Source of the DNA: Adiantum capillus-veneris
Taxonomy: Eukaryota; Streptophyta; Polypodiopsida; Polypodiales; Pteridaceae
Reading direction: 5' to 3'
Length of the DNA: 64,000 nucleotides
Assembly: GCA_014529385.2 (NCBI GenBank)
Contig: CM043958.1
Span: forward strand, 83,103,025-83,167,024
The position numbers and the translations under genes are program-made. Below, piece after piece: positions 1 through 10,735 of this stretch; the first letter of the stretch is position 1, and every line of letters begins with the position of its first letter. The notes below the pieces were generated by a model. The model was not told the DNA's origin and made no database searches. It saw nothing but the letters and a program-made list of their open reading frames with translations.

Positions 1-589
1 AGAGGATGTGTGCGCAATTAGGCAGCAGGTGGCCATGCAAGAGACGAGCACGGGTTGAGGGCGGTGGGCAAGCGCGCAGGAGACGGGCGCAGGAGACGGG
101 CACGAACTGAGGTCTTGATTAACAGGTCTTTGAGTTCAACTCCCCTCCTTGGATAGCTCTTTAAGGCTAACTCTTTAAGGTCTCTTTGGATAGTTTCCTA
201 CGACATTAAAACTCTCTTCTTATTCTTAAACCGTTACTCTCTCTCTCTCTCTCTCTCTCGGCCACACACGTGTACCTGCTTGCTCCTAGGGTTTCGTGCG
301 CCTTCGTGCCGCAGCAGGGTTACCCAGTAGCGCAGCCGCAGCAGCCACGTCAATTGCAAGTCGGCTCCAGCTATCGTTTACCAGTAGCGCAACAGCAGCC
401 AGTCACCTCGCGGTCGCCACAGTGCAGCAGACGTGTCGAGGCCGGGTCGCCAGTTGCAACAGACGTGCCGTGTTGTCGCAGGGCGTCGTCAGTGTCGTCA
501 GCAGGGCGTCGTGAGCAAGTAGCGGCAGCGGCAGAAGAGGGCTCCGTCAGCATGCGGCAGCAGCAGCAACAGCCATCCCGTCAACGCAG

Positions 590-592
<3 letters not shown>
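1..592. other. Unassigned GC-rich region, no gene recognised
   Basis: Nothing here matches a known gene. A (CT)n run at about 237-259 is followed by GC-rich sequence with CAG/GCA-rich stretches. These open several short Gln/Arg-rich frames on both strands that look compositional. A telo-box-like CTAGGGTTT lies at about 286-294; in plants this motif is common near 5' ends of translation-related genes, but no coding sequence follows to support that. Confidence 0.4.
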
Positions 593-626
<34 letters not shown>

Positions 627-627
627 C

Positions 628-702
<75 letters not shown>
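593..702. repeat. Compound (GA)n-(GT)n-(GA)n microsatellite
   Basis: A (GA)n run passes into about 40 bp of (GT)n and then a second (GA)n run. Frames across it encode only Arg-Glu, Val-Cys or Ser-Leu dipeptides and are not genes. Confidence 0.95.
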
Positions 703-705
<3 letters not shown>

Positions 706-1088
706 CTGAGCGTGATAGAGAGAGATAGTATTATTAAAGTAGAGGGGTTACCAGCTGATGCAAATTCGAAAAATCCCTCATTAGTCCAGGAGATTCTCTC
801 TTCTTTTTCAGAAGACGAGATCGCGCAAAGGAGGCTCATGTTTTTTAAAAATTTAATGTGTGAGTTCCAATCTTAGCATAGGGATGTAACGATGGGATCA
901 TGAGGTATCTCGTGATTGAATGAATATAACAACGGTGGAGTCTACAATACACATTTTCAAAATGAAAAAAGGATGCGAATCTGGGGAGATCTGTGGACGT
1001 CGATGAATAACGAAATCATTTAAAATGAATCATAGCCAAACTGATTGAAGATCAACGCCATGCAAAATTTGGTCGCAACCATCGTCTT

Positions 1089-1129
1089 CTTTGCTTGCCA
1101 CACACACACACACACGCACACACACACAG
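1089..1129. repeat. (CA)n microsatellite
   Basis: A short CA repeat with one interruption, just upstream of a tRNA-like head. Confidence 0.85.
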
Positions 1130-1164
1130 GACTTGTTGCCTGTAGTTGACTGCGGATAGCGAAA

Positions 1165-1245
1165 CTAAAGGACAAGGTGGTTAGATCAGTATTGTTAGGA
1201 CGGATATGATGTCCGTGCGAGTTCGAGACTTCTGTTGGGTTTTTT
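1165..1245 (+). mobile_element. tRNA-like SINE head (copy 1)
   Basis: AAGGTGGTTAGATCAGT (about 1174-1190) resembles the RNA polymerase III A box, and GAGTTCGAGACT (about 1219-1230) resembles the B box, at tRNA-like spacing. The following bases do not complete an acceptor stem, so this looks like the promoter head of a tRNA-derived SINE and not a tRNA gene. The A-box core resembles those at 1597 and 41535, suggesting one family. The 3' end of the element cannot be placed. Confidence 0.5.
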
Positions 1246-1589
1246 GGGTAGGCATGCATAGAGGTGGGCTATGGAGCAAAACCGGATCTACAATGATTCC
1301 ACGCTAATAAAATCAAAGGAGAGCCAGTATGACTACGATTTTAAAAAAAGAAAAGATGTAAGAATCTCATGAGATGCCTTGAAAAGAAATGGGTGGAAGC
1401 AGGCGACGTGGATGGAGGAAAATGAGATTAAAAAAAAAAAATTACAGGTGGATGCCTCGAGCAACAGACGCCGACGCGCGCACGTGGGAGGCAAGGTCAC
1501 CCTCAACAACGCTTGAGATGGAGAAGGGGCTGGGAGGGGGTCGAATGTTTTCTATTCTAATTGCAGGCGTAATGTAGGACTCAGTGAAA

Positions 1590-1660
1590 GCTGCGTGCTC
1601 AGGTGGTTAGAGCAGTGAAAGGGAGTTGAGTCCGTTCGCGTTCAAAACCACGGTGATTCC
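1590..1660 (+). mobile_element. tRNA-like SINE head (copy 2)
   Basis: The A-box-like GCTCAGGTGGTTAGAGCAG (about 1597-1615) and B-box-like GCGTTCAAAACC (about 1638-1649) are spaced as in a tRNA. The core GTGGTTAGAGCAGT is nearly the same as at copy 1 and at 41535. No acceptor stem closes, so a SINE head is preferred over a tRNA. Confidence 0.5.
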
Positions 1661-1834
1661 TTGGTTTTGCTGCTCCGTGTGCGCCAAAGAAAGCCAGGAA
1701 AGGCATCAGTGGAGATTCGCGTGCAATATCATTTCGAAGCTGCCAATATGTGCCAGTAAGAACAAAAATAACGAATCTTAGTTTATCAAAACAAGTGATA
1801 AAATCACGAGGCTTGCCAATAATAAGGTTTGCAA

Positions 1835-2602
1835 AGAAAAAGATTTACGCCTAGTCAAAATGGTTTTCCATTGCCGAGGAGGGTTAATCTTCACAGCCTA
1901 GAACTGTCTAGAATTGTCGTGCAACTTCTAGCGAGAACAATGTCTCGCCATAGAAATCTGCCAAGAAAGTGCATACGTCATTGCAGCATGCCAACCATCT
2001 CCTCCCCCATAGCAGCAATGACATGATGCCTCTGACTGGCATTTGCGCATAGTTTTTTCACCTCTGGGTAAGTTTTCGAACTTTGACACGCCAAATCCTT
2101 GTATGCCACCATCCCAGTTCTACAACCCTTCAAGATGTGCTATTGTAGGAAGCGAGCCTGAGAGAATCATGGCATATATGATGCTAAAAAAGGTGAGATT
2201 GCAAGACGGTAGTGGCAAACCTGCTAGCTGTTGAAGAGTTCCTCGTAGGCACTGCTTGCCAGCGACGTTGATTGCAAGCAGCTTGACCCCCTACTTATCA
2301 CATGTTAAGCCACTCCACTTATCTCTGCAGGGGTCTACTATAGATGTAGAGTTGTCTACATCCCAAGAATTCAACACCCCTAAAGAATCGCTCGTGATCT
2401 CAAACCCCCCCAACACCTCCACCATAGCTACCAGAACGGAGCTGTTCGCTTCCTGTAATTTGTATCTACCTAACATCTTATTGAGAGCGTAATTTATCAG
2501 TAATCTACCATCACCTGGCCTTGCTATACAAAGAAGCCATGCCACATAAAAGACGATCCTGGTGACACGGATCGACATTTGCATGCATTCACTACAGCTC
2601 AT
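1835..2602 (-). pseudogene. LRR receptor-like kinase ectodomain fragment (TMK-like), pseudogene
   Basis: The frame starts at an ATG at 2602 with a basic stretch and a hydrophobic signal-peptide-like segment (VFYVAWLLCIA). It runs into the LRR N-terminal cap signature, DPC followed by W-x-GLTCD, and reaches TAG at 2291-2293. In the same frame, beyond that stop, come an LRR-like segment (LLAINVAGKQCLRGTL) and SGSLPTIAHLEGL, another stop, and degraded repeats down to about 1835. The order signal peptide, cap, then LRR of the form 'I..GTL..LAGL...SGSLP' resembles the extracellular half of TMK-type receptor kinases. No transmembrane or kinase segment is present. Several in-frame stops make it a pseudogene. 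The LRR-RLK call is fairly secure; the TMK subfamily is an inference from repeat wording. Confidence 0.65.
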
Positions 2603-2744
2603 AGCTGAGAGAATCCCTCGTCTCGAGCCTTTTTTCCCAACCACCTTGTGTCCAGCCCTACCTCAGGCTACCTACCTAAGAGAGATGAGCACCCCAGCCG
2701 TGTTTTTTTAAAATCCAACGATGTGTGTCGATGTGCTATGACCT

Positions 2745-2815
2745 ATTGGAGCTCAAGGTTACGACTTAGTATTTGAGCTGCCATAGGGGACAAGTTCGAA
2801 TCTGTCCCTACAATT
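2745..2815 (+). mobile_element. tRNA-like SINE head (copy 3)
   Basis: GGAGCTCAAGGTTACGACTT (about 2748-2767) resembles an A box. AAGTTCGAATCTG (about 2792-2804) resembles a B box and sits in a T-arm-like hairpin closed by GGGA and TCCC. Its A-box wording differs from copies 1 and 2, so it probably derives from another tRNA. No acceptor stem is seen. Confidence 0.5.
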
Positions 2816-2964
2816 TTTAAAGGGGAAGCTATGGATGAAAGGGTGGGAGCAGTGAGATTCAATATAGGAATCATTGAAGAAATGAATATAATAATGAAGC
2901 TGCGAGGTAGTATGTGCCCACAATTGTAGAAAAATAAAAAAAAGCCAGAATCTTTCGAAGATAC

Positions 2965-3846
2965 CAGTAGGGGGCACCGACTGGTTTTTATTCATAAAAT
3001 AAAGAGCATCTTGGAAGATCCTCTAGAACCGGGGAGGCAGGAGGAGTTGAGTTGGCCCGTATTTCCCTCTCTTTTTCCTAACCGACCAATATAAGGGGAA
3101 ACTTGAAATTCTCTCAGTTTTTAGGTCACAATCTGAAGGTTTTACCGATAATTACACTAAAACTTGTGCAAATTTACCAGTTTTCTTAAAAGGCAAGCGC
3201 AAAATCTAAACGAGATTTTATAATTTCAGCCGGTTTGGTTCTAACACTGTTAGTGGCTTTGTCTACTAATATACCTTTGGTATAAGTGGGCTTTGAAGTC
3301 TGCTATGAGGCCCGCAAAGCGGCACGACAGTGTGGAATCTTGGCAGATGGAGTTAATAAACCTGACAAGCTACTAGTATGAATCTAGTATATTATGCGAG
3401 TAGGGGTTCCTAGGTTTTCTTTATTAAAAAATAGCCAAAACCTTAGCATCCAAGACTCTAAGAAAGGGTTTTTTCAATCCAATAACAAAGTCTAACCACG
3501 ATTGTAGTCGGTCCAAAAATACAATAAAAATTATTATTTTGTAAATAGTAATTGTGATATCAACTTATTGTGTATGAGAGAGGATATGGGGGAAGAAAAC
3601 CAACACACATCCTCATAATTTACTCATTGGATACACCTAAAATTCTCAAAGAATGAATTCAATTGTGTTGGAGGTCACTTTCAAGCATTTCAAGTACATC
3701 TCTAGCATCAATAGTTTAAGTGTACTTGAATCGCATCCTATAGTATTCATTTAGTTTGAATTGACTACTACGCATTTCAAGTGCACACACATACCCACAT
3801 ATACACACATATATTAATCTACATAATACATACATGCATGTATATA
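2965..3846. other. No recognisable gene
   Basis: AT-rich sequence without coding signal, long repeat or tRNA. It lies directly upstream of the two-gene transposon and may hold that element's left end, but I could not find a match to the right terminal sequence here. Confidence 0.4.
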
Positions 3847-3847
3847 G

Positions 3848-3875
3848 TTGTGTGTGTGTGTGTGTGTGTGTGTGG

Positions 3876-3929
<54 letters not shown>
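3848..3929. repeat. (GT)n-(GA)n microsatellite in a probable 5' leader
   Basis: A (GT)n run is followed by about 50 bp of (GA)n, ending 17 bp before the ATG of the following spliced gene. It probably lies in that gene's leader or promoter. Confidence 0.9.
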
Positions 3930-3931
<2 letters not shown>

Positions 3932-3946
3932 CTTTGCCCAAAGGTT

Positions 3947-5720
3947 ATGGCTGATTTGAAAAGAAAACGTGACTCTCAAACTGATGGTATCTCATCTATT
4001 TATGACAATTTGGCAACATCTACTCCGAATACAGATGACATAGGTATATTATACATCGATAATTCAAGAGAGGTTTTATATAATTGCATTATGACCTTGC
4101 TCTTCTAATATAGACATTTGTTATTACAGATAAAAACAATCCCGAGATTCTATTGCAAGAATTTCTATATGATTGTGGAGCCATGGAATCATATGATTCA
4201 TTTTATACAATGTTTAATACTCCTTTTGAACTTGAAGAAACTCTTATTTTTCACAAAGAAGCTTTACAGGAGTACCACAAAGAGTTTGATCAATTGGTGG
4301 ATTCAAGAATGGTACTATACCTTGATGAAGAATATATTCACGCTATAGATTTGGTTCAAAAGAATCCATCACAATCCTCTAGGCTTAACAAAAAGTATTC
4401 CGCCTTATCAGAAAATGTCAAACTAAATCTTCCAAAGTGTCCAAAGTGCAAACACAAATGTAGACTATTTAAAAAAAGTGTGGGGTTTATTGTGTTTTTG
4501 TTCTTAAGAGATAGTGATGATGAAGAAGCAGAGAGGGATGACAGTAACTCTAAATCAAGTGAAGTGATCAAAGATGAACAAGACAATGAAGAAGTTCTTG
4601 ATGTAGAAAAAGAGTGGCAAGAAGTTGAGAGTCTTTAACTTTCTAGGATTCGAGAAGACAGTATTGCATTGGAGAAGTCTTTGTACCCTACTTTTAAAGG
4701 AACATTGCCCTTGCCTATTCTACCATGCTTTCCTCTTGGCCATGGAGAATATATAATGCTTTCAGATATCCAAAGGTCATTTGGTTTACGAGAGGATGAA
4801 TTGTATGCTATTTTGGCACAACACTTGAACTATAATGTTGGAACCGATGAAGAGCCAGTTAAATACAAAGATTTTGTAGAAAAAGATCCTCTTTTAGGCA
4901 AGTTGGATGTTTGCTTTGAGCCTCATAAAGCATTGGAGATTTGTTTCAATGAAGCTCTTCAGTATAAAGAGCCTACCGAAGAAGAGTTTCTCAAGGCACA
5001 AGAGAATATAACAGATCCTCATCTTTCAGAAGCGTATAGTGAAAATGAAGATGAACAAGATAAAGATGTACCAATCATTCAGGAGCCAAATCTCAAAATA
5101 CGAAATGTTGGTTCGATAAATCTTTGGAAGGAAAATTAACTTGTGTCAGATGAGAACATTACGGTAAGCACTTTATTTGTTTAAGCTAAAGTTTTTTTTT
5201 TTTTTTTTGCTTTCAATGTTTCTAATGATTATTAGATTTTATATGTTTGTAGATTCAACCACCAAAAGATGAGTTCTTAAGATGGTCATCTAGAGTCGTT
5301 GATCTTACCAAAGATGCCGCTCTGAAGCACTACATTAAGTACCTTGCTTGTCCTGATTTAGTTATTTTTCACATGAAGTACTCCTCTGATGGTTATATAC
5401 CTCTGTTTGTATACAAGACATTTTCAAAGTATCTTGGTGGCTATGTTCTTCATCCAAATGCTACCAAAGTAAGCCTTTTGGAGAAAGAGTGTGCTATCAA
5501 TGTTTTTGGATATGGTCATGCAATGCAAGGATCACTTGCAGGAAGTTATTTAGCATATACTGGATATGCTCTTGCAAAGGGAATTAAACATTATAGAGAG
5601 CTTTCTCCTTCCAGGAAACGATTTCTACTTCGACACGATGATTTGAAGCAGGTTGAATACAAAGAGGGCACTTCAAGTTTAGATCAAGAAGATGTTGAAG
5701 ACATTGAAGATATCATTTGA
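3947..5720 (+). pseudogene. Transposon-encoded protein of unknown function, 3 exons, two in-frame stops
   Basis: I do not recognise this protein. A gene model fits well: exon 1 is 3947-4043, exon 2 is 4130-5163 and exon 3 is 5253-5720. GT-AG borders keep phase at both introns (86 and 89 bp). The frame is 533 codons with TAA stops at 4636-4638 and 5137-5139; coding character continues on both sides, so they look like point changes, perhaps from CAA. Visible parts are a Lys/Arg-rich start, a cysteine cluster (CPKCKHKC, coded near 4434-4460) that could bind metal, acidic stretches after it, and a C-terminal globular-looking part containing NVFGYGHAMQGSLAG. It faces the transposase gene tail to tail and ends just before it, which suggests an accessory protein of the same element. 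The start was chosen because exon 1 splices in phase from this ATG. Confidence 0.6.
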
Positions 5721-5747
5721 AAATAGATTTTTATTAAGTATATACTT

Positions 5748-8460
5748 TTATAGAATGTTTTCTGGATCTTGAGGTAGAACCCAAACTTTTTTATCCCTCA
5801 CTCTCTTCGATCTCCACTGATGTAAGGTTGCTTCTGCAGTAGAGTCCTTCCAGCTGTGCCGTCTTTGAATTTGTTTGGATATCTTGATTGCAAGAGCTTG
5901 TTTTTTGTTTTTAGAAATTTTCTTCTCCCTTATTCGTAGCAAGACCCTTCTATAGAACCAAAAAAATACTTCTTTTAAGTTGTTCGCTCTGTTTTTTCCT
6001 CCGCCATGTTGAGTGTGTCGAAAGTATGCTCCACGAGCTTGATAATGGGATTTTTCCATTCCTTGAGTGGACCATATTGCAGGACATCCATATTGCTTTG
6101 TGAACCAGGGCATATGATCGTGTAAAATATGCTGCATGTCATAAAAATTATATTTATACAAATCAAATAGGTTGTAAGAAGAAAAGTATGAATTACCATG
6201 TAGTGGGTAATACTTTGAGTACTCCATGCATCTTGCATACTTTTACCAAAAGCTTGAAGGGATAGCTTTAATTTCATGTTGTCGTTGTCTATCCATTCTT
6301 TCTTGTCAAGTAAGCAGAAAACCTCATCTAGAGCCATCCACACTTTTGCTTTGCGATTTCTAGCCTTTCCATTATCAGCATGGTCTTTAATAGCATTATG
6401 AAGCTTCTTCCACTGCTCATACTTTACCGTTGAGCAATTATGACTCTCGTTGATTTTGCCCAATTCACCATGAAATGACAAAAACCTACGAGCTTTCACA
6501 CCTCCAAGTGAAGGTTTTACCGGACCTTCATGTGATGATGTTGAACGCTTTTGACAAGCAATTATCTTTACTTTACCTCCGTGGAGCCCCATCTCTGATA
6601 GTATTTGCTCTATCTTTTCAATTGCTTTTCTTGACTCAGTCTTTGGCTTCAACTTCCATGCAAATTCAATGTATAAATATACAAGCTTCTCAACAATCCT
6701 GCACAATGCATGCAATATACATATATGGACATGTGAAAGTGGAATATCAAGAATGGCGCGGAAGTTAGGATCCTCATTAGCTCTAGACGGTTTTCGATTG
6801 TGCTGCTTCAAGCTCAAAGAGTGAGCTTCGTTCATACAATATAGACAAGGTGATTTAGAGCTAGCACCTTTTGCAATGTTATACATGCACTTGAGTGTCT
6901 TGAGATCACCAGCAAGATGCCACTCTACTTGGAAGCTTCCAATATCTTCAACATGAAGAAGTTCTCCATTTTTTTGTCTACAAATGACATCAGGAATATC
7001 TGTTTGGTGAAATGTCCAGTACAAAATGTCATGATCTTCTTTTTCAACCTGCATAAATGACTTTTTGTTACTAACATTACTTGATACATTAACTAGAGAA
7101 AGCTTAAAAGTTCGTATACCTCAAAAGCTCCTAGCCACCATATATCATTCTCTGATTGTACATTGAAGCTATCATTGTTGTTCACAAGATTTTTCTGCTA
7201 CTCCTTGAAGTGCTCTATTCATCAGAGTTATGGTGACACGTTCTGCCTTTTTTTGCTTCAATATCTCACATTCATCTAGCTTAAGCACAAAGATTAGTTT
7301 TCCTTGTACCTCCTCGCTTGTCACATTATAAAATTTGACCATTTTCTTCTGAAGATTTTCCAAATTGAAAAAAATACTAGACGATTCATTAAAGTGTACC
7401 ACTCGTCCCGTATTTCTAAATTCTTGGTTGATGAAATATGAATCACCCAAGTATTGTGAAACTTCAGTGTTGAGACCTTGTTGTGCTTGATATACATGAG
7501 CTGGTATAGGTAAGAGAGAAGATGAGACCTTTTTATCTTTGAGCTGGCTCTTTACTGATTTAAAGATGCATGAATATCCTTTTTGACTGATGTCACAATT
7601 ATCTATGACACTTTGAACATCTAAAGTATCAATGGTTGTGCTTTGTAGAAAATCACTGATTATATCCTGCTTTATCTTCTTGAACTTTGAGGCCTCCAAA
7701 ATCTCTTTTGCAAGATGAGGTGCAATCAAAGAGGAATATGAAGATTTGGCCATTTGAGGATCAATATTTTCCTTTTCAGGATGAAACATGCCTCTGCAAA
7801 AACATATTTTTGATTAGCTAATAATCAATACTTTGTTACAACAAGAATATGTATTAAAAAGGCATACCTTATTGCTCGAATCTTGCGCTTAAGACCTCCA
7901 CTTCCAACTTTGAGGGTTTCAATGTTGGAAACACTTCTGCATCTTTGACGAAGACCAAGTGGAGTGGTTTTTATCCTCGTCCTTCTCACCTCCTTTTCAA
8001 GCTCAGCAATGGTTTCTTTGGAGGATAATATTTTGTTCTTCAAAAGTGTTTGTTCTTGCAAAAGCTTACTGTTTTGCATCGATAAATTGAACAAAGATGC
8101 TTGTTGCTGCTTCAATATCTCTAGATTTATCATTGCTTGTTGTGTATTCTTCATCACCAAGTTATTGCAGTAACCCAAGAGACCATGAGACCCATCCCCA
8201 ACAAAATGTAATAGAGATGTAAGATTATTAAACGGAGGAGTAGACATAGCAAGGGGATCCATAGGATAAAGTGTTCCATCACACCAAAGATCAAGTTGTT
8301 TATGGTTAGTATGTCTCAAGTGATCCATCTGTAGCTTAGTAAGTGTGAAAGATCTATTCCTTTTTTGAATGGGCTCATAATTTGTGTCTATGTCTATATG
8401 AAGATGGTATTTACGCTTAAGGAGTAAAGAAGACTGGCTGTTAGATTGTGCATTCTCCAT
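5748..8460 (-). pseudogene. DDE-type transposase, 4 exons, one frameshift
   Basis: Exons read on the minus strand: 8460-7868, 7793-7120, 7048-6197 and 6131-5748, all with GT-AG borders. About 833 residues result if one extra base in an A-run of exon 2 (near 7185-7195) is discounted; as it stands the frame breaks there. Candidate catalytic acids sit in typical settings: Asp in KLDECE (codon 7274-7276, about residue 371), Asp in HLAGDLKTLK (6905-6907, about 470), and Glu in QGMEKSH (6054-6056, about 732). A CLYC cysteine pair follows the second Asp. This arrangement, first Asp before a 'TLMNRALQG' stretch and a CxxC after GD, resembles large eukaryotic DDE transposases. The N-terminal exon has a leucine/glutamine-rich likely coiled coil (about residues 110-165). 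The call rests on motifs seen by eye, not on a search. Confidence 0.6.
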
Positions 8461-8754
8461 AATCAAGGATTGTTTAGCAAAATGGTTGATCTTTGTAAAA
8501 GTTTCTCATAGAAATAGATTGGTGCTGCCGCCAAATTTTTTTTAGCTCAAATGAGTTTGAACTTTCCCTCTCTTATTTCAAAGTAGAACGTCTATTTAGA
8601 TCTTGTAAGATCCTTCAAGGCACAAACTTTTAGCAAAATCTTGATCATTGTAACACGAAATCTTTGTTTTACCTTATTGATAGATTTTCTCTATAACTTC
8701 AAAATACTTTTGTGCTAAAAGAGTTGCACGAAAAATTTGTTGAGGTGGAAACTC

Positions 8755-8792
8755 TTACAGGGCCCAAACAAGACCCCAAAATTTTCCTAATG
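8755..8792 (-). repeat. Right terminal sequence of the two-gene transposon
   Basis: Read on the minus strand from 8792 inward it begins CATTAGGAAAATTTTGGGG and reaches GGGCCC about 30 bases in. The same layout occurs at both ends of the 5.6-kb element and of the 463-bp MITE. The three bases outside it are GAG, a candidate target duplication whose partner was not found. Confidence 0.55.
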
Positions 8793-8853
8793 GAGAAAGA
8801 GAGAGATATCTGCGTCTCCTTGCATCGTCGCCACCCTCCCCTCGTGTACCAGC

Positions 8854-9018
8854 CTTCATCATGCTTCTAACGCCATGTCTTCAACCTCCTCGCGCGAGTC
8901 GCTGCTGCATTCAGCTCGTGCTCCTCGCCCTTGCGCCTTCATCATGCTTCTAACGCCATGTCTTCAATCTCCTCGCGCGAGTCTCTGCAGCATTCAGCTC
9001 GTGCTCCTCGCCCCTACG
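8854..9018 (+). repeat. Two 83-bp tandem repeats
   Basis: The segment starting CTTCATCATGCTTCTAACGC at 8854 recurs at 8937 with only a few substitutions. It creates a frame on the plus strand, but the frame is not a recognisable protein. Confidence 0.9.
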
Positions 9019-9249
9019 ATAGAAATGTGGCTGCATTTCTCTCTCATTGACCCCCATGCCAAAAATCTACCCCCTCCCTTATCCTCTCTCCTCCACGTGC
9101 CACATTTCTCTTTTTTTACTCGGTAGACATGAGAGCATCTCCCTCATATTCCTATTAATTCTCCTGCTTCCCAAAAATTAGAGGGACATCTTTGGGAGGA
9201 CTTTCTATTTCTTTTAAGATTCCCCTATTTATTCTCGGCGATTGCCCCT

Positions 9250-9355
9250 TGTCGCCCTCTCCTCGTGCTGCCTCATGGCCTCTGCGCTTGCGTCACAAGA
9301 GAAGCTCCCTGTCACATGGCCCCTGCGCCTGCGCCACAAGAGAAGCCTCTACCTG
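9250..9355 (+). repeat. Two imperfect tandem repeats of about 42 bp
   Basis: CATGGCCTCTGCGCTTGCG and its neighbour CATGGCCCCTGCGCCTGCG are each followed by a stretch reading CACAAGAGAAGC. Short, GC-rich and not coding for anything known. Confidence 0.75.
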
Positions 9356-9748
9356 CGCTAACTTATGGCTCTGCAGACATACCCCTTCTCGCCTTTGCCC
9401 GAGCTAGATTATGGCTCTACAATAAAAACGGCCAGGCATACTGGGTGCACTACGCGACAAAGGGAGAGGGAGAAGGAGAGGGAGAGAGACAACGAGAGAG
9501 CTGTGAGATGTCCTGGGAAGAAGGCTTGCCCTCGCTCCTGCAGATTGTGGCCTACTCCCCTCTTCCCTCTCAATCTATCACCCTTCCCTTTCCCTCTTAT
9601 AAACTTAATGACCCCATTGACTTTTCATCATTGGGTACCTCCTACTCACCTTTATTTTTTCAAGAAAAAGTACAATTTTGGATACTCACGAAAAGAACTC
9701 GAAACTAATATTTACATCCGCGAGTGCAAAAGGTGGGAAAGGAGTCAA

Positions 9749-9830
9749 CGAGTGCTAGCTTAGTTGAAAGAGTCTTAGCCTAGGATTGCAAGGCGGTCGG
9801 TTCAACCCCCTTTGGATGCTCAAATACAGG
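9749..9830 (+). mobile_element. tRNA-like SINE head (copy 4)
   Basis: GCTAGCTTAGTTGAAAGAGTC (about 9754-9774) resembles an A box and CGGTTCAACCCCC (about 9798-9810) resembles a B box. Spacing is tRNA-like, but the acceptor stem does not close. A tRNA-derived SINE head or old tRNA pseudogene is likely. Confidence 0.5.
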
Positions 9831-10405
9831 TTCTAGCTCTTAGGGATTGTTTCCAAGTCCATAGGTGATTTGGCCAATGTTATCCTGCTAGGATGACTCC
9901 ACCTTAAGGTTTGGGATGCCTCCACCATACAGGGGTTAGGTGTGCGTTGTGAGTTCAAAGTTCCTACTTTCTAAAGGCAAGGAAGGCATATAGCCTACAC
10001 TCAAGGCCACCAAAATTATAAAACTTTTCCATAACAAGGCATGAAATAGCTAGAGTTTTTGCAATACCTTAGAAGCTTTCCCCTTGGGAGATTTTGTCAC
10101 CACTATATATCATTGGGTTTTTATGGAGGCACTTGTTTTTCCCACCTACAAGTCACAGGCATAGCTTAGTGCACTCGTGATGTGGATACAAGTCTCAGTT
10201 GCTTCTGCAATAGCACAACTGACCACCTCGCACCGTACTTGTCCACTTGCAATTTAAAAGTGTGGCTTAGACTTAAGTGCTCAAGCCACTATACAAGCAA
10301 TAGATTTCAACAATCAAGAGCGTTTGTGCATCATGGATATCTCCACTCCTGCCAGGTTCATTCCTCCACTTGCCATACCATCCCCCTCCTCCAGATCCTG
10401 CGTTG
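9830..10405. other. No recognisable gene
   Basis: Mixed-composition sequence after the tRNA-like head. Part of it may be the body of that SINE, but no 3' end or flanking duplication could be placed. Confidence 0.35.

Positions 10406-10408
<3 letters not shown>

Positions 10409-10492
<84 letters not shown>
10409..10492. repeat. (GA)n microsatellite, about 84 bp
   Basis: Uninterrupted GA repeat. Frames through it encode Arg-Glu runs on the plus strand and Ser-Leu runs on the minus strand and are artefacts. Confidence 0.97.
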
Positions 10493-10496
<4 letters not shown>

Positions 10497-10735
10497 CTCT
10501 TTCATGAAGGCCATGGCTTCCACTGCCTACCATCAATGCCATGGGAGCCCTTGCCCTGTGCTGTCTCCCGGCACACGAACGGCGACAATCGAACTTCGAA
10601 GAGAGAGATAGGCGACCCCATGATTACTTCGTTGTCCGTGCAATCACGCGCACCTCCCTGTCGCTTCACTGGTCCCCCTGCAACAACTGCACAGTTCATG
10701 CATTGCCAGCTGGCTCCCTACGCATTAAAAGTCAC

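Larger units (their letters stand above)
3947..8792. mobile_element. Two-gene DNA transposon, DDE-type transposase, left end unresolved
   Basis: Two spliced genes converge, one of unknown function (3947-5720, plus) and one DDE-type transposase (5748-8460, minus), with 27 bp between stop codons. The right terminus is placed at 8792. Read inward from there on the minus strand it gives CATTAGGAAAA, a GGGG stretch and GGGCCC, the pattern found at both ends of the elements at 26503-32104 and 46119-46581. No matching left end was found between 1 and 3946, so it is lost, too diverged or outside the window. Both genes carry disabling changes, so this copy looks dead. The superfamily is not settled by eye. 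Confidence 0.6.

Noticed and set aside
270-593. 107-codon Gln/Arg-rich frame downstream of a telo-box-like motif
   Set aside because: Overlapping frames on both strands are equally open in this CAG-rich stretch, and no homologous domain is visible.
1165-1245. Functional tRNA gene (also considered at 1590, 2745, 9749 and 41529)
   Set aside because: Only A- and B-box-like parts are present. The acceptor stems do not pair, so SINE heads or tRNA pseudogenes are more likely.
3060-3085. GGCCC...TTTTTCCTAAC as another CATTAGGAAAA-type right end
   Set aside because: It lacks the terminal CAT equivalent, has no partner end and no flanking duplication. Similarity is short enough to be chance.
4636-5139. 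RNA editing of TAA to CAA as explanation for in-frame stops
   Set aside because: U-to-C editing of stop codons is known from organelle transcripts of hornworts and ferns. These are spliced nuclear transposon genes, so mutation is simpler.
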